A DNA stretch of 64,000 bases, taken from the NCBI GenBank assembly GCA_046350455.1, contig JAXMAM010000005.1, forward strand, positions 1-64,000. The letters run 5' to 3'. Under the pieces are notes generated by a model. The model saw only the letters and a list, made by a program, of their open reading frames with translations. It did no database searches and was not told where the DNA came from. Numbering within the stretch: the first letter of the stretch is position 1; the number at the start of each line of letters is the position of its first letter. This document shows, one piece after another, positions 8,361 to 17,131 of this stretch. Source of the DNA: CAZXGD01 sp046350455. GTDB taxonomy: Bacteria > Planctomycetota > Phycisphaerae > Phycisphaerales > SM1A02. Position numbers and translations under genes: made by a program.

Positions 8361-11300
8361 ATGTTCCACTGCGCCACGGCCATCTTGACCGCAGCCGCCC
8401 TGTGCTTGGGCGGCGTGCAGGAGCAGCACGCGGTGGCACAGCCGGGAGCGGAGCTCCAGAGCGAGCGTTCCGTCACAGGCCACGGTGTGCCGTCCGTCAC
8501 GCTCCGGGGCGTGCCGCTGCACACCACCCGCGTGCCTGGCGCGTGGGAGGGCAACGGCCTGCCTGCCAGCGCAGATGGCGTGGCGTGGTACGTGGGCGAG
8601 ATCGCACTGACCACCGAGGACCTGCGCGGTCCAGCAGGCGACGCGCTCCTCACGCTGGGCGCGCTGGATGACCAGGACCAGACCTTCGTGAACGGCGTGA
8701 AGGTGGGTGCAACCGACCAATGGAACGCGGCGCGGTCGTACCGCATTCCGGCAGAGGTGCTGCATGCGGGAGTCAATCGCATCGCCATCCGCGTGACAGA
8801 CCAGGGCGGTGCTGGAGGCTGGGTGGGAACCGCTGGCACGCTGCCGCAGATCATCACGCCGGGGAGCGCGTGGGATCTCTCGGGGGAATGGTGGATCGCA
8901 GAGGGCGATCATCCAGAGCTGGCTGCGTTCGACCCTGTGATGGACCCGGACCTGCGCGCACGCGTGGCGCCGCTGTGGGTGGGCGTGCGGCGCACGCGCG
9001 TGGTGGGCAAGGATGCGGGACCCGCTCAGGCCGAGGTGCTCTGGTACCAGCAGCCAGCACAGGCGTGGACCGAAGCGCTGCCGGTGGGCAATGGCAGATT
9101 GGGCGGAATGGTGTTCGGCGGCGTGGACCGCGAGCGCATCCAGCTGAACGAGTCGAGCATCTGGGAAGGCAACCCAGCAGACCGCGACGCGCCCGCTGCT
9201 GCAGAGGACTTCAAGCGCGCGCGGCAGCTGGCCATGGCTGGCAAGCTGGTGGAGGCGCAGGCGCTGGTGCAGAAGACCATGATGCTGCCGCAGGACATGA
9301 CGCCGCGCAGCTACCAGCCGCTGGGCGACCTCACGCTGCGCATGGTGGAGCCGCCCGCGCTGGCCAGCGGGTATGTGCGGTCGCTGGATCTGGTGACGGG
9401 CGTGGCGCAGACGTCGTACCAGCTGGGCAGCGCACGCGTGGTGCAGCAGGTGTTCGCCAGCGCGCCGGACGAGCTGCTGGTGGTGAACGTGCGGGCGGAT
9501 GCAGCGGGTGGGGCGGGCGCGGGTGGGGCGGGCGGTGGTGGCGCGGACGGTGGTGGCGCGGCAGCGGGAGGGGCCGCTGCGGGTGACGCCGCCGCGGCTG
9601 CGTGTCTTCCGGCGCTGGAGGTGCAGTTCCAGCGCGATGCATTCGAGCACGATGTGGCCGTGCACGCGGTGGTGGCGGCTGGGCAGCGCGCGCGGCTGGC
9701 GCTCAGCGGACAGACTGGGCAGGGTGGCGTGCGATACGTGGGCGCAGCGGAGATTCGCATCCGTGGCGGCACCGTGCGCGAGCATGGCAAGGGCGTGCTG
9801 GTAGAGGGCGCGCAGGAGGTCACCATCTGCGTGGCGGCGCGCACCAGCTACTGGGGCGGCAATCCAGATGCGGAAGTGGAGGCCGACCTGCGCGGCGCTG
9901 ATGTGCCAGCCGGCTACCTGGAGCGGCGGCACGAAGAGTGGTTCCGCGCCCGCATGGAGCGCGTGCAGTTCACGCTGGGGGGCCAAGCGCCGGCGAGCGC
10001 AGCCGGTGTGGGTGCGACGGGTGCCAGCGCAGTGGGTGCCAGCGCAGTGGGTGCCAGCGCCCCGCCAGCCAGCAGCAGCTTGCCCGCATCGGCCGCCGTT
10101 CCCACGGACGCGCGCCTGGCGGCCTTCCGGCAGCACCCGGATGCAGACGTGGCGTTCGCCACGCTTTACTTTCAGTACGGTCGCTACCTGCTTCTGAGCA
10201 GCAGTCGTCAGGGTGGGCTGCCAGCCAACCTGCAGGGCATCTGGAACCCGCACTTCCGCGCGCCGTGGAACGCGGACTTCCACACCAACATCAACCTGCA
10301 GATGAACTACTGGCCCGCTGGCGTGGGCGCGCTGCCAGAGACAGAGATGCCGCTGTTTGACCTGCTGGACAAACTGAAGTCCCGTGGTGCAAAGACAGCC
10401 AAGGATCTCTACGGCGCGCGCGGATGGACGGTGCATCACACCACCGATCCGTGGGCGTTCACCGCGCCAGAGGGGCGCACCGTGTGGGGCATGTTCCCCA
10501 TGGCCGGCCCGTGGATGGTGCGGCATGCGTGGGAGCACTTCCTGTTCACGCGCGACATGAACTTTCTGGCGTCGCGGGCGTTTCCGCTGATGCATGGGTC
10601 GGCAGAGTTCCTGCTGGACTACATGGTGCAGGATCCGGCCACTGGCAAGTGGGTGTGCGGTCCGAGCACCAGTCCGGAGAACACGTTTGTGGTGCCGGGC
10701 GGCACGCAGCACGCGGACCTCAGCATGGGGACCAGCATGGATCAGTGGATTGCGCTGGACCTGCTGACCAATCTGGTGGACGCAGCCAGGCTTCTGGACA
10801 AGCAGGGCGACCCCGTGGTGCTGCGCGCGCAGGAGGTCCTGCAGCGGCTGGCGCTGCCGCAGATCGGCGCAGATGGACGGCTGATGGAGTGGAGCCAGCC
10901 CTTCCAGGAGGCGGAGCCCGGGCACCGGCACATGAGCCACATGTACGGACTGCATCCGGGGACGTACATCACTCCAGAGGGCACGCCGGACTACGCCAAG
11001 GCGGCGCGCAAGAGCCTGGAGGAGCGGTTGCGGCGTGGCGGCGGGCACACCGGGTGGAGCCGGGCGTGGCTCATCAACTTCTGGGCGCGGCTGCATGACG
11101 GCGACCGCGCGTGGGCGGACGTGGTGGCGCTCTTCACCAAGAGCACGCTCCCGAATCTGTTTGACGATCATCCCCCATTCCAGATTGACGGCAACTTTGG
11201 CGGCGCTGCGGGCATCGCAGAGATGGTGCTGCAGAGCCATGTGCACTTCTGGAGCAACGGCCGGCTGGTGCATCGCGTGGACCTGCTGCCAGCGCTGCCG

Positions 11301-11573
11301 GCAGCGTGGCATGACGGCGATGTCTCGGGCCTGATGGCGCGCGGTGGTGCGCGCGTGAGCATGCAGTGGCGCAGCGGGCGGCTCACACGCGCGCGGGTGG
11401 AGATGCCCGATGGTGGCGAAGTGCGCGTGCGCCTGCCAGCCACCGTGAAGAAGGTGCTGGTGACCGCCGGCACGCAGAAGCCGGTCGAGCTGCTGATCCC
11501 CGGCGGCGAAGTGATCGTGCCCGCGAGCACCGACCGATCGCCCCGCGCCGTAGACCTCGAGCCCGCCCGCTGA
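8361..11573 (+). CDS. Secreted GH95 alpha-L-fucosidase with N-terminal beta-sandwich domain
   Basis: A 1070-residue glycoside hydrolase. The ATG at 8361 starts a signal peptide (MFHCATAILTAAALCLGG). Residues about 50-180 form a sugar-binding jelly-roll like that appended to sialate O-acetylesterases (F-V-N-G-V-K-V-G, then N-R-I-A-I-R-V). The GH95 part begins near residue 230 (Q-A-W-T-E-A-L-P-V-G-N-G-R-L-G). Catalytic positions expected from the bifidobacterial enzyme are present: N643 and N645 in N-I-N-L-Q-M-N-Y-W, the acid E773 in S-T-S-P-E-N-T-F, and D943 in Q-I-D-G-N-F-G. Two low-complexity Gly/Ala/Ser-rich insertions (about residues 380-415 and 550-580) are not part of the family fold. 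It probably releases fucose from plant or algal glycans in the periplasm or outside the cell. The stop is followed four bases later by a dispersed repeat element. Confidence 0.93.
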   Translation: MFHCATAILTAAALCLGGVQEQHAVAQPGAELQSERSVTGHGVPSVTLRGVPLHTTRVPGAWEGNGLPASADGVAWYVGEIALTTEDLRGPAGDALLTLGALDDQDQTFVNGVKVGATDQWNAARSYRIPAEVLHAGVNRIAIRVTDQGGAGGWVGTAGTLPQIITPGSAWDLSGEWWIAEGDHPELAAFDPVMDPDLRARVAPLWVGVRRTRVVGKDAGPAQAEVLWYQQPAQAWTEALPVGNGRLGGMVFGGVDRERIQLNESSIWEGNPADRDAPAAAEDFKRARQLAMAGKLVEAQALVQKTMMLPQDMTPRSYQPLGDLTLRMVEPPALASGYVRSLDLVTGVAQTSYQLGSARVVQQVFASAPDELLVVNVRADAAGGAGAGGAGGGGADGGGAAAGGAAAGDAAAAACLPALEVQFQRDAFEHDVAVHAVVAAGQRARLALSGQTGQGGVRYVGAAEIRIRGGTVREHGKGVLVEGAQEVTICVAARTSYWGGNPDAEVEADLRGADVPAGYLERRHEEWFRARMERVQFTLGGQAPASAAGVGATGASAVGASAVGASAPPASSSLPASAAVPTDARLAAFRQHPDADVAFATLYFQYGRYLLLSSSRQGGLPANLQGIWNPHFRAPWNADFHTNINLQMNYWPAGVGALPETEMPLFDLLDKLKSRGAKTAKDLYGARGWTVHHTTDPWAFTAPEGRTVWGMFPMAGPWMVRHAWEHFLFTRDMNFLASRAFPLMHGSAEFLLDYMVQDPATGKWVCGPSTSPENTFVVPGGTQHADLSMGTSMDQWIALDLLTNLVDAARLLDKQGDPVVLRAQEVLQRLALPQIGADGRLMEWSQPFQEAEPGHRHMSHMYGLHPGTYITPEGTPDYAKAARKSLEERLRRGGGHTGWSRAWLINFWARLHDGDRAWADVVALFTKSTLPNLFDDHPPFQIDGNFGGAAGIAEMVLQSHVHFWSNGRLVHRVDLLPALPAAWHDGDVSGLMARGGARVSMQWRSGRLTRARVEMPDGGEVRVRLPATVKKVLVTAGTQKPVELLIPGGEVIVPASTDRSPRAVDLEPAR

Positions 11574-11581
11574 AGAAAGTC

Positions 11582-11929
11582 GTGCCTGGCACGGGTGTCC
11601 CTACTTTCGGAGGCCCGCGGCCGTGTGCGGGCCGTCCCGTGCGGACCTCGCCCGCGGCCTCCGCGCGGGCCGCTGCCACCGGTGAGCGAGGTTGGGCGCG
11701 GTGCGCGGTGGCGGCGGGCGGCGCGACCGGACGGGCGGGCGCGGCGCACGGTGACGTGCGGCGGCGTGCGGACGACCCCGCCTCATCAGGCCACACCAGG
11801 CGTGATGGCGACAGACCGCAGATGACGGCGTCTCGTCTGCCGACCGGCGGGCCTGCAAGGGCCGAGCCTGCGCATCAAGCGGTGCGCTGCCAGCCCGCAG
11901 CGGAAATGCGGGACACCCGTGCCAGGCAC
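11582..11929 (+). mobile_element. MITE-like element E1 with GTGCCTGGCAC terminal inverted repeats
   Basis: A gene-free stretch bounded by 20-base inverted repeats: GTGCCTGGCACGGGTGTCCC at 11582-11601 and its exact reverse complement at 11910-11929. The interior matches, with divergence, the inverted copy at 28194-28545. Shared blocks include GGGCCGTCCCGTGCGGACC, CACCGGTGAGCGAGG and GCCAGCCCGC-GCGGAAATGCG. No open frame inside looks coding. It looks like a non-autonomous transposable element or a REP-derived composite. The bases before each palindrome (AAAGTC) resemble the short tag seen next to REP hairpins that are moved by RAYT transposases. No transposase gene is in the window. Confidence 0.8.
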
Positions 11930-11944
11930 GACTTTCGGAAACCC

Positions 11945-12223
11945 GGGACAGGAGTGCCAGGCACCAATTTCCGTGTGCGTGCGGAGCGGCCGCAGCGCGG
12001 GGGGCGGGGGCGCGGCGTAGCGGCGTTTTGCGTGGCGAGGCAGGCTGTGTGGGTCCCTGGGCTCGCGGGCCGTTCCACCTGCCGAGCGCACGCAAAGTCG
12101 AGGCGAAGGCCGAACCTGGTGGAGCCGAGCCGTCCGCGGCCGCGCCCCCGCACACCGCGCGGAGGCCGCGTCCCCGACGCCGCTGCACACCGCGCAGAAA
12201 GTAGGGACACCCGTGCCAGGCAC
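11945..12223 (+). mobile_element. Partial element E2, repeat modules around a conserved GC-rich core
   Basis: The sequence starts with GGGACAGGAGTGCCAGGCAC (11945-11964), 15 bases outside E1, and ends with GGGACACCCGTGCCAGGCAC (12204-12223). The core 11986-12150 is clearly similar to 22873-23040. Both start at GCGGCCGCAGCGCGG, share GCGGCGTAGCGGCGTT and CCTGGTGGAGCC, and end in CGTCCGCGGCCGC. The end modules are in direct, not inverted, orientation, so this copy seems to have lost one end or to be a composite. It finishes seven bases before the stop of the M28 peptidase gene, read on the minus strand. Confidence 0.65.
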
Positions 12224-12230
12224 CAATTTC

Positions 12231-14393
12231 CTACTCGCGCTTGCTGGCCTTCAGGGTCACGTCCAGCGGGATCTCCTTGCCGTCGCGCCAGACGACCACC
12301 TTCACCACGTCGCCCGGCTTGTGCTCGCGCAGCTTGGCCATCATGGCGGCCGGGCCGTCCAGCGCCTCGCCGTCCCACTTCACCAGCACATCGCCCTTCT
12401 TGATGCCAGCGTCCGCAGCAGAGGTGTCCGCGCTTACCGCCTCCACACGCACGCCCTTGGGTGCCTTGGAGTCGGCTGCGTCGTCGCCGCCCATGGCTGG
12501 CATCACTCCCAGACGCACGCTGGCGTACCCGCGGTCGGGTGACTTCATGCCGTCCGTGCTCTGGAACTCCAGCTTCTCTGGCCGCGCAGCGATGGTGGCC
12601 ACGATGTCCTTGGCCAGCGCCACGATCTTGGCCGCGCCCGCCGGATTCACGGTGTAGCCCTTGTCTGCTGGCGTGTGGTACTCGGAGTGATTGCCCGTGT
12701 AGATGAACAGCACCGGCACGCCAGCGGCATAGAAGCTGGCGTGATCGCTGGGCCCACGGCCAGTGGGGTCAGCGCGCACCGTCAGGCCGCTGCGCTCAAA
12801 CACCGGCTTCAGCACGTCCATGAACCCCTTGGCAGAGCCCACGCCGCCCACCGCCAGGTCGTCGCTGCGCAGGCGCCCCACCATGTCCATGTTCACCATG
12901 GCTGCAATCTTGTCAGTGGGGAGCGAAGGATGCTCAGTCCAGTACTTGCTGCCGCGCAGGCCGCTCTCTTCCGCGGTGAAGCCCATGAACAGCACGCTGC
13001 GCATGTTCTCTGGCGAATCCTTGGCGGCGTAGTAGTCCGCCACCTGCTGCGCCAGCACCAGCATGGCCGATGTGCCGCTGGCGTTGTCGTCCGCGCCTGG
13101 GTGCACCTTGCCCTGGTTGCCCGGCATGCTGCCAAAGTAGCCCATGCCCACGTGGTCGAAGTGCGCGCCCACGATCACCCACTGGTCCTTCAGCGTGCCC
13201 TTGCCGCGCAGCACGCCCGCCACGTTCTGCGTGGGCGTGCCACCGGTGCTCAGCTGCGTCTCGATCTGCACGCGCGCGCCGTCGCCCAGCGCAACCGTCT
13301 TCACCTTCAGGTCATCCGCCAGCTTGCGCCAGTCCATGAGCGACTTCTTGTCCTTGTCACCAGCCTGCAGCAGCTTCTCGGCAGCGTCCGCGGAGAGCTG
13401 GATGACCGGCACGTCAATCGCGCGGCCCCAGCGGCTGCCAGAGGTCTCTTCCAGGCGCTGGCGACCATCCACTGTTCCCGGCGGCGCCACCATGATGATG
13501 GCGGCAGCGTGCCGCTTCTGCAGCGCCTCGATCTTGGGCAGCATGCCGCTGTGCTCGCTGAAGCGGCGGTCCGCCCACTTGCTCTTGCCCTTCTCGTCCA
13601 GCGGCTCGTAGCGGAAGAAGATCACCGCCTTGCCAGCCAGGTCCTCCTTCTCAGGAAAGCTGTTGTAGCCATCCTTGCCATCCTCGATGGCGTAGCCAGC
13701 AAACACCACCGGCAGCGGCTCTGTCTTGGCGTTGCCGCTCATGGCCAGCACGCTGTAGGTGGCGCCCTCCTTCAGGGTGGTCTCGCCAAACTTCACAGAG
13801 GACTTCTCCACCTTTGGCGCACCGCCAGTCAGGCTGAACTTCTGACGGTAGCTCTGCCACTCGCCGTCGTTGGGCGTGACGCCATCCACGTTGGGGTTGG
13901 GGAAGGCCGCTTCCAGCCCCGCCTGCTTCAGCCAGAACTCCACGTAGTCGGCTGCCAGGTCGTTGCCGCGCAAGCCGGGCGCGCGCCCCTCAAAGAACGG
14001 GTTCGACAGCGTGAGCACGTGCTGATACCACTGCGTGGCCACTGGGCCCATGTCCTCGAAGACCTTGCGCAGGTTGATGTTGTTCGCATCCACCGCAGCG
14101 GACTTGTCATCCGGCGCCCAGTTGTAGACATCCACCGAGCCTTCGATCACCTGTCCAGCGGCCGCTGGCTTGGGCGCTTCCTGTGGAGCGGGCGCGGGCT
14201 TTGCCGCAGGCGCGGCCTTCGCGGCAGGCGCGGGTGCAGGAGCGGGCGCGGGCGCTGGCTTTGCTGCCGGTGCCGGCGCGGGCTTTGCTGGCGTGGCTTG
14301 TGCCGCAGCTGGAGTGGCCAGCGCCGCAGCGTGCAGCAGCGTGCACGCAAGAAGGATGCGAAGACGGCCGCGAGCGCGGGGGGATTCCAGCAT
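12231..14393 (-). CDS. Secreted M28 zinc aminopeptidase with PA insert and C-terminal PDZ domain
   Basis: A 720-residue exported metallopeptidase. The start at 14393 gives a signal peptide (L-R-I-L-L-A-C-T-L-L-H-A-A-A-L-A). It is followed by a 50-residue tract of Pro-Ala-Lys repeats and then the mature protein. A PA-like region with VVFAGYAI and GKAVIFFRYEP precedes the catalytic domain. Zinc ligands of the M28 fold are visible in order: GAHFDHVG, HPGADDNASG, FTAEESGLRGS, NMDMVGR and S-E-Y-H-T-P-A-D-K. The last 110 residues are a PDZ domain (A-G-I-K-K-G-D-V-L-V-K-W-D-G). It probably trims peptides in the periplasm. The stop codon is immediately followed by a dispersed repeat (12204-12223), and the gene lies downstream of the prepilin terminator. 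Confidence 0.92.
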   Translation of the reverse strand: MLESPRARGRLRILLACTLLHAAALATPAAAQATPAKPAPAPAAKPAPAPAPAPAPAAKAAPAAKPAPAPQEAPKPAAAGQVIEGSVDVYNWAPDDKSAAVDANNINLRKVFEDMGPVATQWYQHVLTLSNPFFEGRAPGLRGNDLAADYVEFWLKQAGLEAAFPNPNVDGVTPNDGEWQSYRQKFSLTGGAPKVEKSSVKFGETTLKEGATYSVLAMSGNAKTEPLPVVFAGYAIEDGKDGYNSFPEKEDLAGKAVIFFRYEPLDEKGKSKWADRRFSEHSGMLPKIEALQKRHAAAIIMVAPPGTVDGRQRLEETSGSRWGRAIDVPVIQLSADAAEKLLQAGDKDKKSLMDWRKLADDLKVKTVALGDGARVQIETQLSTGGTPTQNVAGVLRGKGTLKDQWVIVGAHFDHVGMGYFGSMPGNQGKVHPGADDNASGTSAMLVLAQQVADYYAAKDSPENMRSVLFMGFTAEESGLRGSKYWTEHPSLPTDKIAAMVNMDMVGRLRSDDLAVGGVGSAKGFMDVLKPVFERSGLTVRADPTGRGPSDHASFYAAGVPVLFIYTGNHSEYHTPADKGYTVNPAGAAKIVALAKDIVATIAARPEKLEFQSTDGMKSPDRGYASVRLGVMPAMGGDDAADSKAPKGVRVEAVSADTSAADAGIKKGDVLVKWDGEALDGPAAMMAKLREHKPGDVVKVVVWRDGKEIPLDVTLKASKRE

Positions 14394-14486
14394 GGTGTTC
14401 CTTAGGTAGGACCGAGCGTGCAGCCCGCGCAGGACACGCCTGCGGAGGCTCCATTGAAACGCTCCAAGTCTAAGCCGGAATGCAAC

Positions 14487-14524
14487 CAAAAGAAGACAGG
14501 GGCCGCCCGTCTGGACGGCCCCTG
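14487..14524 (-). terminator. Intrinsic terminator downstream of first prepilin gene
   Basis: Read on the minus strand, the stop at 14563 is followed by CAGGGGCCG (14516-14524) pairing perfectly with CGGCCCCTG (14497-14505). Two more G-C pairs close the top, and the stem is followed by TCTTCTTTT. The nine-base GC stem plus a pyrimidine/U-rich tail fits a factor-independent terminator. A perfect palindrome TCGATGCATCGA (14526-14537) sits just before it. Confidence 0.8.
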
Positions 14525-14562
14525 CTCGATGCATCGAACCCTGGAAGGGCTCCGACTTCAGG

Positions 14563-15642
14563 TCACTTCTGGCCAACCACGTCGCGACCAAGGATGCCAT
14601 CCGTGGTGCAGATGTGGAAAGCTGTGTTGACCAGCATGTCGTAGCCAGCGGTGTTGTAGTAACCGCCCGTACCGCGCGACCACAGGCCCTTCTCGGAGAA
14701 GCCCTGCATGTTCGCGTTCTGCTTCAGCACACGGCTGTCCGCTTCCTGCGCGTCGGTGACGCCCAGGAGCTGGATGTGGCCGTCGAAGAACATCGTGGCT
14801 GGAGCGCTGTTGTAGCCGTGGTTGAAGTACCACGGAGTCTGACCGCTGAACGCGGGGTTCACGTCGCCACCCTCGCGGTTCTGGAGCCACTGGTGCTCCA
14901 GCATGCGAGTCTTCAGGTCTGGATAGGTGGCCTGACCCACTGCTGGGCTCTTGTATGCGCCGGGCAGGGTGTTGGGGTTGGTGTAGCCACCGCTGTTGCC
15001 CGTGCCCTGGCGGTGCGAGAGCACGTCAGGCGACCACATGGCTGCTGGGCTCCAGCAGTACGTGGGGTACTCAATGGTGGACCCGTCGTAGTAGAACTCG
15101 CCGGGCTGCTGGAAGTACTTCTGGATCTTCTCCAAGGTGATCTTGTCCTTGGGGGCCCAGAAGAGGTTGTCGTAGTAGCGGCCGTTCACGTAGTCGTTGA
15201 ACGACTTGACGTTGCACATGCGGAACGAGCCGAACTTGTCGCCAGCGGTGTAGTCAATGGGCTTGTAGCAGATCCAGTTGCCGCAGTTGCCGGGGTAGTT
15301 GCCTGGGCAGGCGCCGCCGCCCAGCCAGTAGCCCCACAGACCACCGTTCTGGTCCCAGCCCAGCAGCTGCTGGGGCGGGCACACCTGAGCGATGTACGTG
15401 GCGCAGTTGCCCTGGAACAGACCAGCATCGTCTGGGCACGCTGTGAACTGGCGGTCATTCCAGTCAGCGCCATAGCTGGCGTTGGCTGCAGCCAGGTTGC
15501 GCAGGTTGCCCAGGCTCTGCGTGACGAGCGCAGCGTCACGAGCCTTACCGATAGCAGGCAGCAGGATCGCAATGAGCAGCGCGATGATCGCAACGACCAC
15601 CAGCAGCTCCACGATCGTGAAGCCCTTCTTGAGACGGTTCAT
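14563..15642 (-). CDS. Prepilin-type N-terminal domain secreted protein, copy 1
   Basis: A 359-residue protein beginning MNRLKKGFTIVELLVVVAII. This is a basic leader, a G-F cleavage site, Glu at position 5 of the mature form and a long hydrophobic helix, the class III signal of type IV pilins and pseudopilins. The start is supported by an AAAGGAGA ribosome site six bases upstream. The mature domain is rich in Cys, Trp, Tyr and Gly and ends with an H-x(11)-D-G motif (N-H-G-Y-N-S-A-P-A-T-M-F-F-D-G), like the H-x9-DG tail of planctomycete DUF1559-type proteins. It should be processed by a prepilin peptidase and displayed on, or anchored to, the cell envelope. No secretion genes are adjacent. By eye it is roughly 85-90% identical to the gene at 16021-17091, so the pair is a tandem duplication. 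Confidence 0.9.
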   Translation of the reverse strand: MNRLKKGFTIVELLVVVAIIALLIAILLPAIGKARDAALVTQSLGNLRNLAAANASYGADWNDRQFTACPDDAGLFQGNCATYIAQVCPPQQLLGWDQNGGLWGYWLGGGACPGNYPGNCGNWICYKPIDYTAGDKFGSFRMCNVKSFNDYVNGRYYDNLFWAPKDKITLEKIQKYFQQPGEFYYDGSTIEYPTYCWSPAAMWSPDVLSHRQGTGNSGGYTNPNTLPGAYKSPAVGQATYPDLKTRMLEHQWLQNREGGDVNPAFSGQTPWYFNHGYNSAPATMFFDGHIQLLGVTDAQEADSRVLKQNANMQGFSEKGLWSRGTGGYYNTAGYDMLVNTAFHICTTDGILGRDVVGQK

Positions 15643-15679
15643 GCCGTCTCCTTTCTGCGGCCACGAGGGCCGCGTTCGT

Positions 15680-15696
15680 GCGGCGTAGTACGCCGC
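15680..15696 (-). promoter_or_regulatory. Leader hairpin of prepilin copy 1
   Basis: GCGGCGTA-G-TACGCCGC forms a perfect eight-base stem 38 bases upstream of the copy 1 start. The same position upstream of copy 2 has GCGGCGCA-G-TGCGCCGC. One base in each arm has changed together, so pairing is preserved. That covariation supports a selected RNA hairpin or a dyad operator. Confidence 0.6.
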
Positions 15697-15730
15697 GAGA
15701 GCCTCACCGAGAAGTGACCTGCGCAGCAGA

Positions 15731-16016
15731 GGCCGGGGCTTCAATCCGGCCACACCATGCAGGCGGGTGAGACTCGTGCGAAGAGTCCTGGGTGTACAAG
15801 CAGCCCACCCAGACGGGCTGTGCCAACTGGAAACACAGCTGGCATATGGGGAATCGTACCCCACCCATGTGAATACGCGACCCCCAATCCCCCTGGATGC
15901 AGGGGGACTGGGGATCGCTGAACATCCTCCAGATCGGTTGAGGAGGATGGAAGCCCAGGCTCTTCGCAGCCCGGATACGAGGTATGCGTCCTGATAACCA
16001 GGACGCTGGCGTGTCC
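15731..16016 (-). other. Hairpin-string intergenic region between the prepilin genes
   Basis: This stretch lacks a gene and is almost entirely inverted repeats. I can see GGCCGG/CCGGCC (15731-15751), GACTC/GAGTC (15771-15787) and CTGGGTG/CACCCAG (15788-15812). The last competes with CAGCCC/GGGCTG (15801-15820). Next come TGCCA-CTG/CAG-TGGCA (15821-15844), TGGGG/CCCCA (15847-15863), a long stem of C-rich and G-rich arms (15878-15917), CATCCTCC/GGAGGATG (15923-15949), GGCT/AGCC (15958-15971) and GCGTCCTG/CAGGACGC (15986-16006). The last lies 14 bases after the copy 2 stop and could end its transcript. The whole could be a structured 3' or 5' untranslated region, or an independent RNA. Confidence 0.6.
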
Positions 16017-16020
16017 TTCT

Positions 16021-17091
16021 TTACTTCTGGCCCACCACGTCACGGCCCAGGATGCCGTCGGTGGTGCAGATGTGATACGCGGTGTTGACCAGCATGTCGT
16101 AGCCAAGGGTGTTGTAGTAGCCGTTGGCGGAGCGGCACCAGAGGCCCGGCTCTGCCATGCCCTGCTGGTTGGCGTTCTGCTTGATCATGCGGCTGTCTGC
16201 TTCTTGTGCGTCGGTGACGCCCAGGAGCTGGATGTGGCCGTCGAAGAACATCGTGGCCGGAGCGCTGTTGTAGCCGTGGTTGAAGTACCACGGAGTCTGA
16301 CCGCTGAACGATGGATTCACATCGCCACCCTCGCGGTTCTGGAGCCACTGGTGCTCCAGCATGCGAGTCTTCAGGTCTGGGTAGCGCGCCTGCCCCACAG
16401 CTGGGCTCTTGTAGCCCCCTGGCAGCGTGTTGGGGTTGGTGTAGCCCGTGCGGTGCGACAGCACATCGGGCGACCACATCGCTGCTGGACTCCAGCAGTA
16501 CGTGGGGTACTCGATGGTGGTCTGGTCGTACGAGAACTCTCCAGGCTGCTGGAAGTACTTCTGGATCTTCTCCAGGGTGATCTTGTCCTTGGGAGCCCAG
16601 AAGAGCGGGTCGTAGTAGCGGCCGTTCACGTAGTCGTTAAAGGCCTTGATGTTGCACATGCGGAACGCACCAAACTTGTCGGTGGCGGAGTAGTCAATGG
16701 GCTTGTAGACCAGCCAATTGCCGCAGGTGCCGGGGTAGCTGCCCGGGCACGCACCGCCGCCCAGCCAGTAGCCCCACAGGCCGCCGTTCTGGTCCCAGCC
16801 CAGCAGCTGCTGCGGTGGGCAGATTTCAGCGATGTAGTTGGCGCAGACTCCGCCGAACAATCCAGCATCGTCGGGGATGGCTGTGAACTGGCGGTCGTTC
16901 CAGTCCGCGCCGTAGCTGGAATTGGCCACGGCCAGGTTGCGCAGGTTGCCCAGGCTCTGGGTGACCAGCGCTGCGTCGCGCGCCTTGCCGATGGCGGGAA
17001 GAAGAATGGCGATCAACAACGCGATGATCGCAACCACAACCAGGAGCTCCACGATGGTGAAGCCCCCTCTCTGACGAGAAAGACGGCTCAT
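16021..17091 (-). CDS. Prepilin-type N-terminal domain secreted protein, copy 2
   Basis: A 356-residue close paralog of the 14563-15642 protein. The leader MSRLSRQRG-GFTIVELL is slightly longer, and the ribosome site AAAGGAGGA stands a few bases upstream of the ATG at 17091. The hydrophobic helix, the central Cys/Trp/Gly-rich body and the H-x(11)-D-G tail are conserved. Differences are scattered substitutions, a five-residue gap (missing Q-G-T-G-N region) and changes in the last 40 residues before a conserved I-C-T-T-D-G-I-L-G-R-D end. Copy 2 is upstream in transcription order and has its own leader hairpin. Both copies may be produced in quantity, given their strong ribosome sites. The role in the envelope is unknown. 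Confidence 0.9.
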   Translation of the reverse strand: MSRLSRQRGGFTIVELLVVVAIIALLIAILLPAIGKARDAALVTQSLGNLRNLAVANSSYGADWNDRQFTAIPDDAGLFGGVCANYIAEICPPQQLLGWDQNGGLWGYWLGGGACPGSYPGTCGNWLVYKPIDYSATDKFGAFRMCNIKAFNDYVNGRYYDPLFWAPKDKITLEKIQKYFQQPGEFSYDQTTIEYPTYCWSPAAMWSPDVLSHRTGYTNPNTLPGGYKSPAVGQARYPDLKTRMLEHQWLQNREGGDVNPSFSGQTPWYFNHGYNSAPATMFFDGHIQLLGVTDAQEADSRMIKQNANQQGMAEPGLWCRSANGYYNTLGYDMLVNTAYHICTTDGILGRDVVGQK

Positions 17092-17131
17092 GCCGTCCTC
17101 CTTTCTGCAGCCCTTGGGGGACTGCGTTGGA

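Noticed and set aside
11582..12223. CRISPR-like array made of the recurring GTGCCAGGCAC modules
   Set aside because: Spacing is irregular, the repeats come in inverted orientation, and interior segments are homologous to each other, not unique spacers. No cas genes are present.
12231..14600. Start of the M28 gene upstream of 14393
   Set aside because: The in-frame extension reaches past the terminator of the prepilin gene and has no signal peptide or ribosome site. The ATG at 14393 gives a clear signal peptide.
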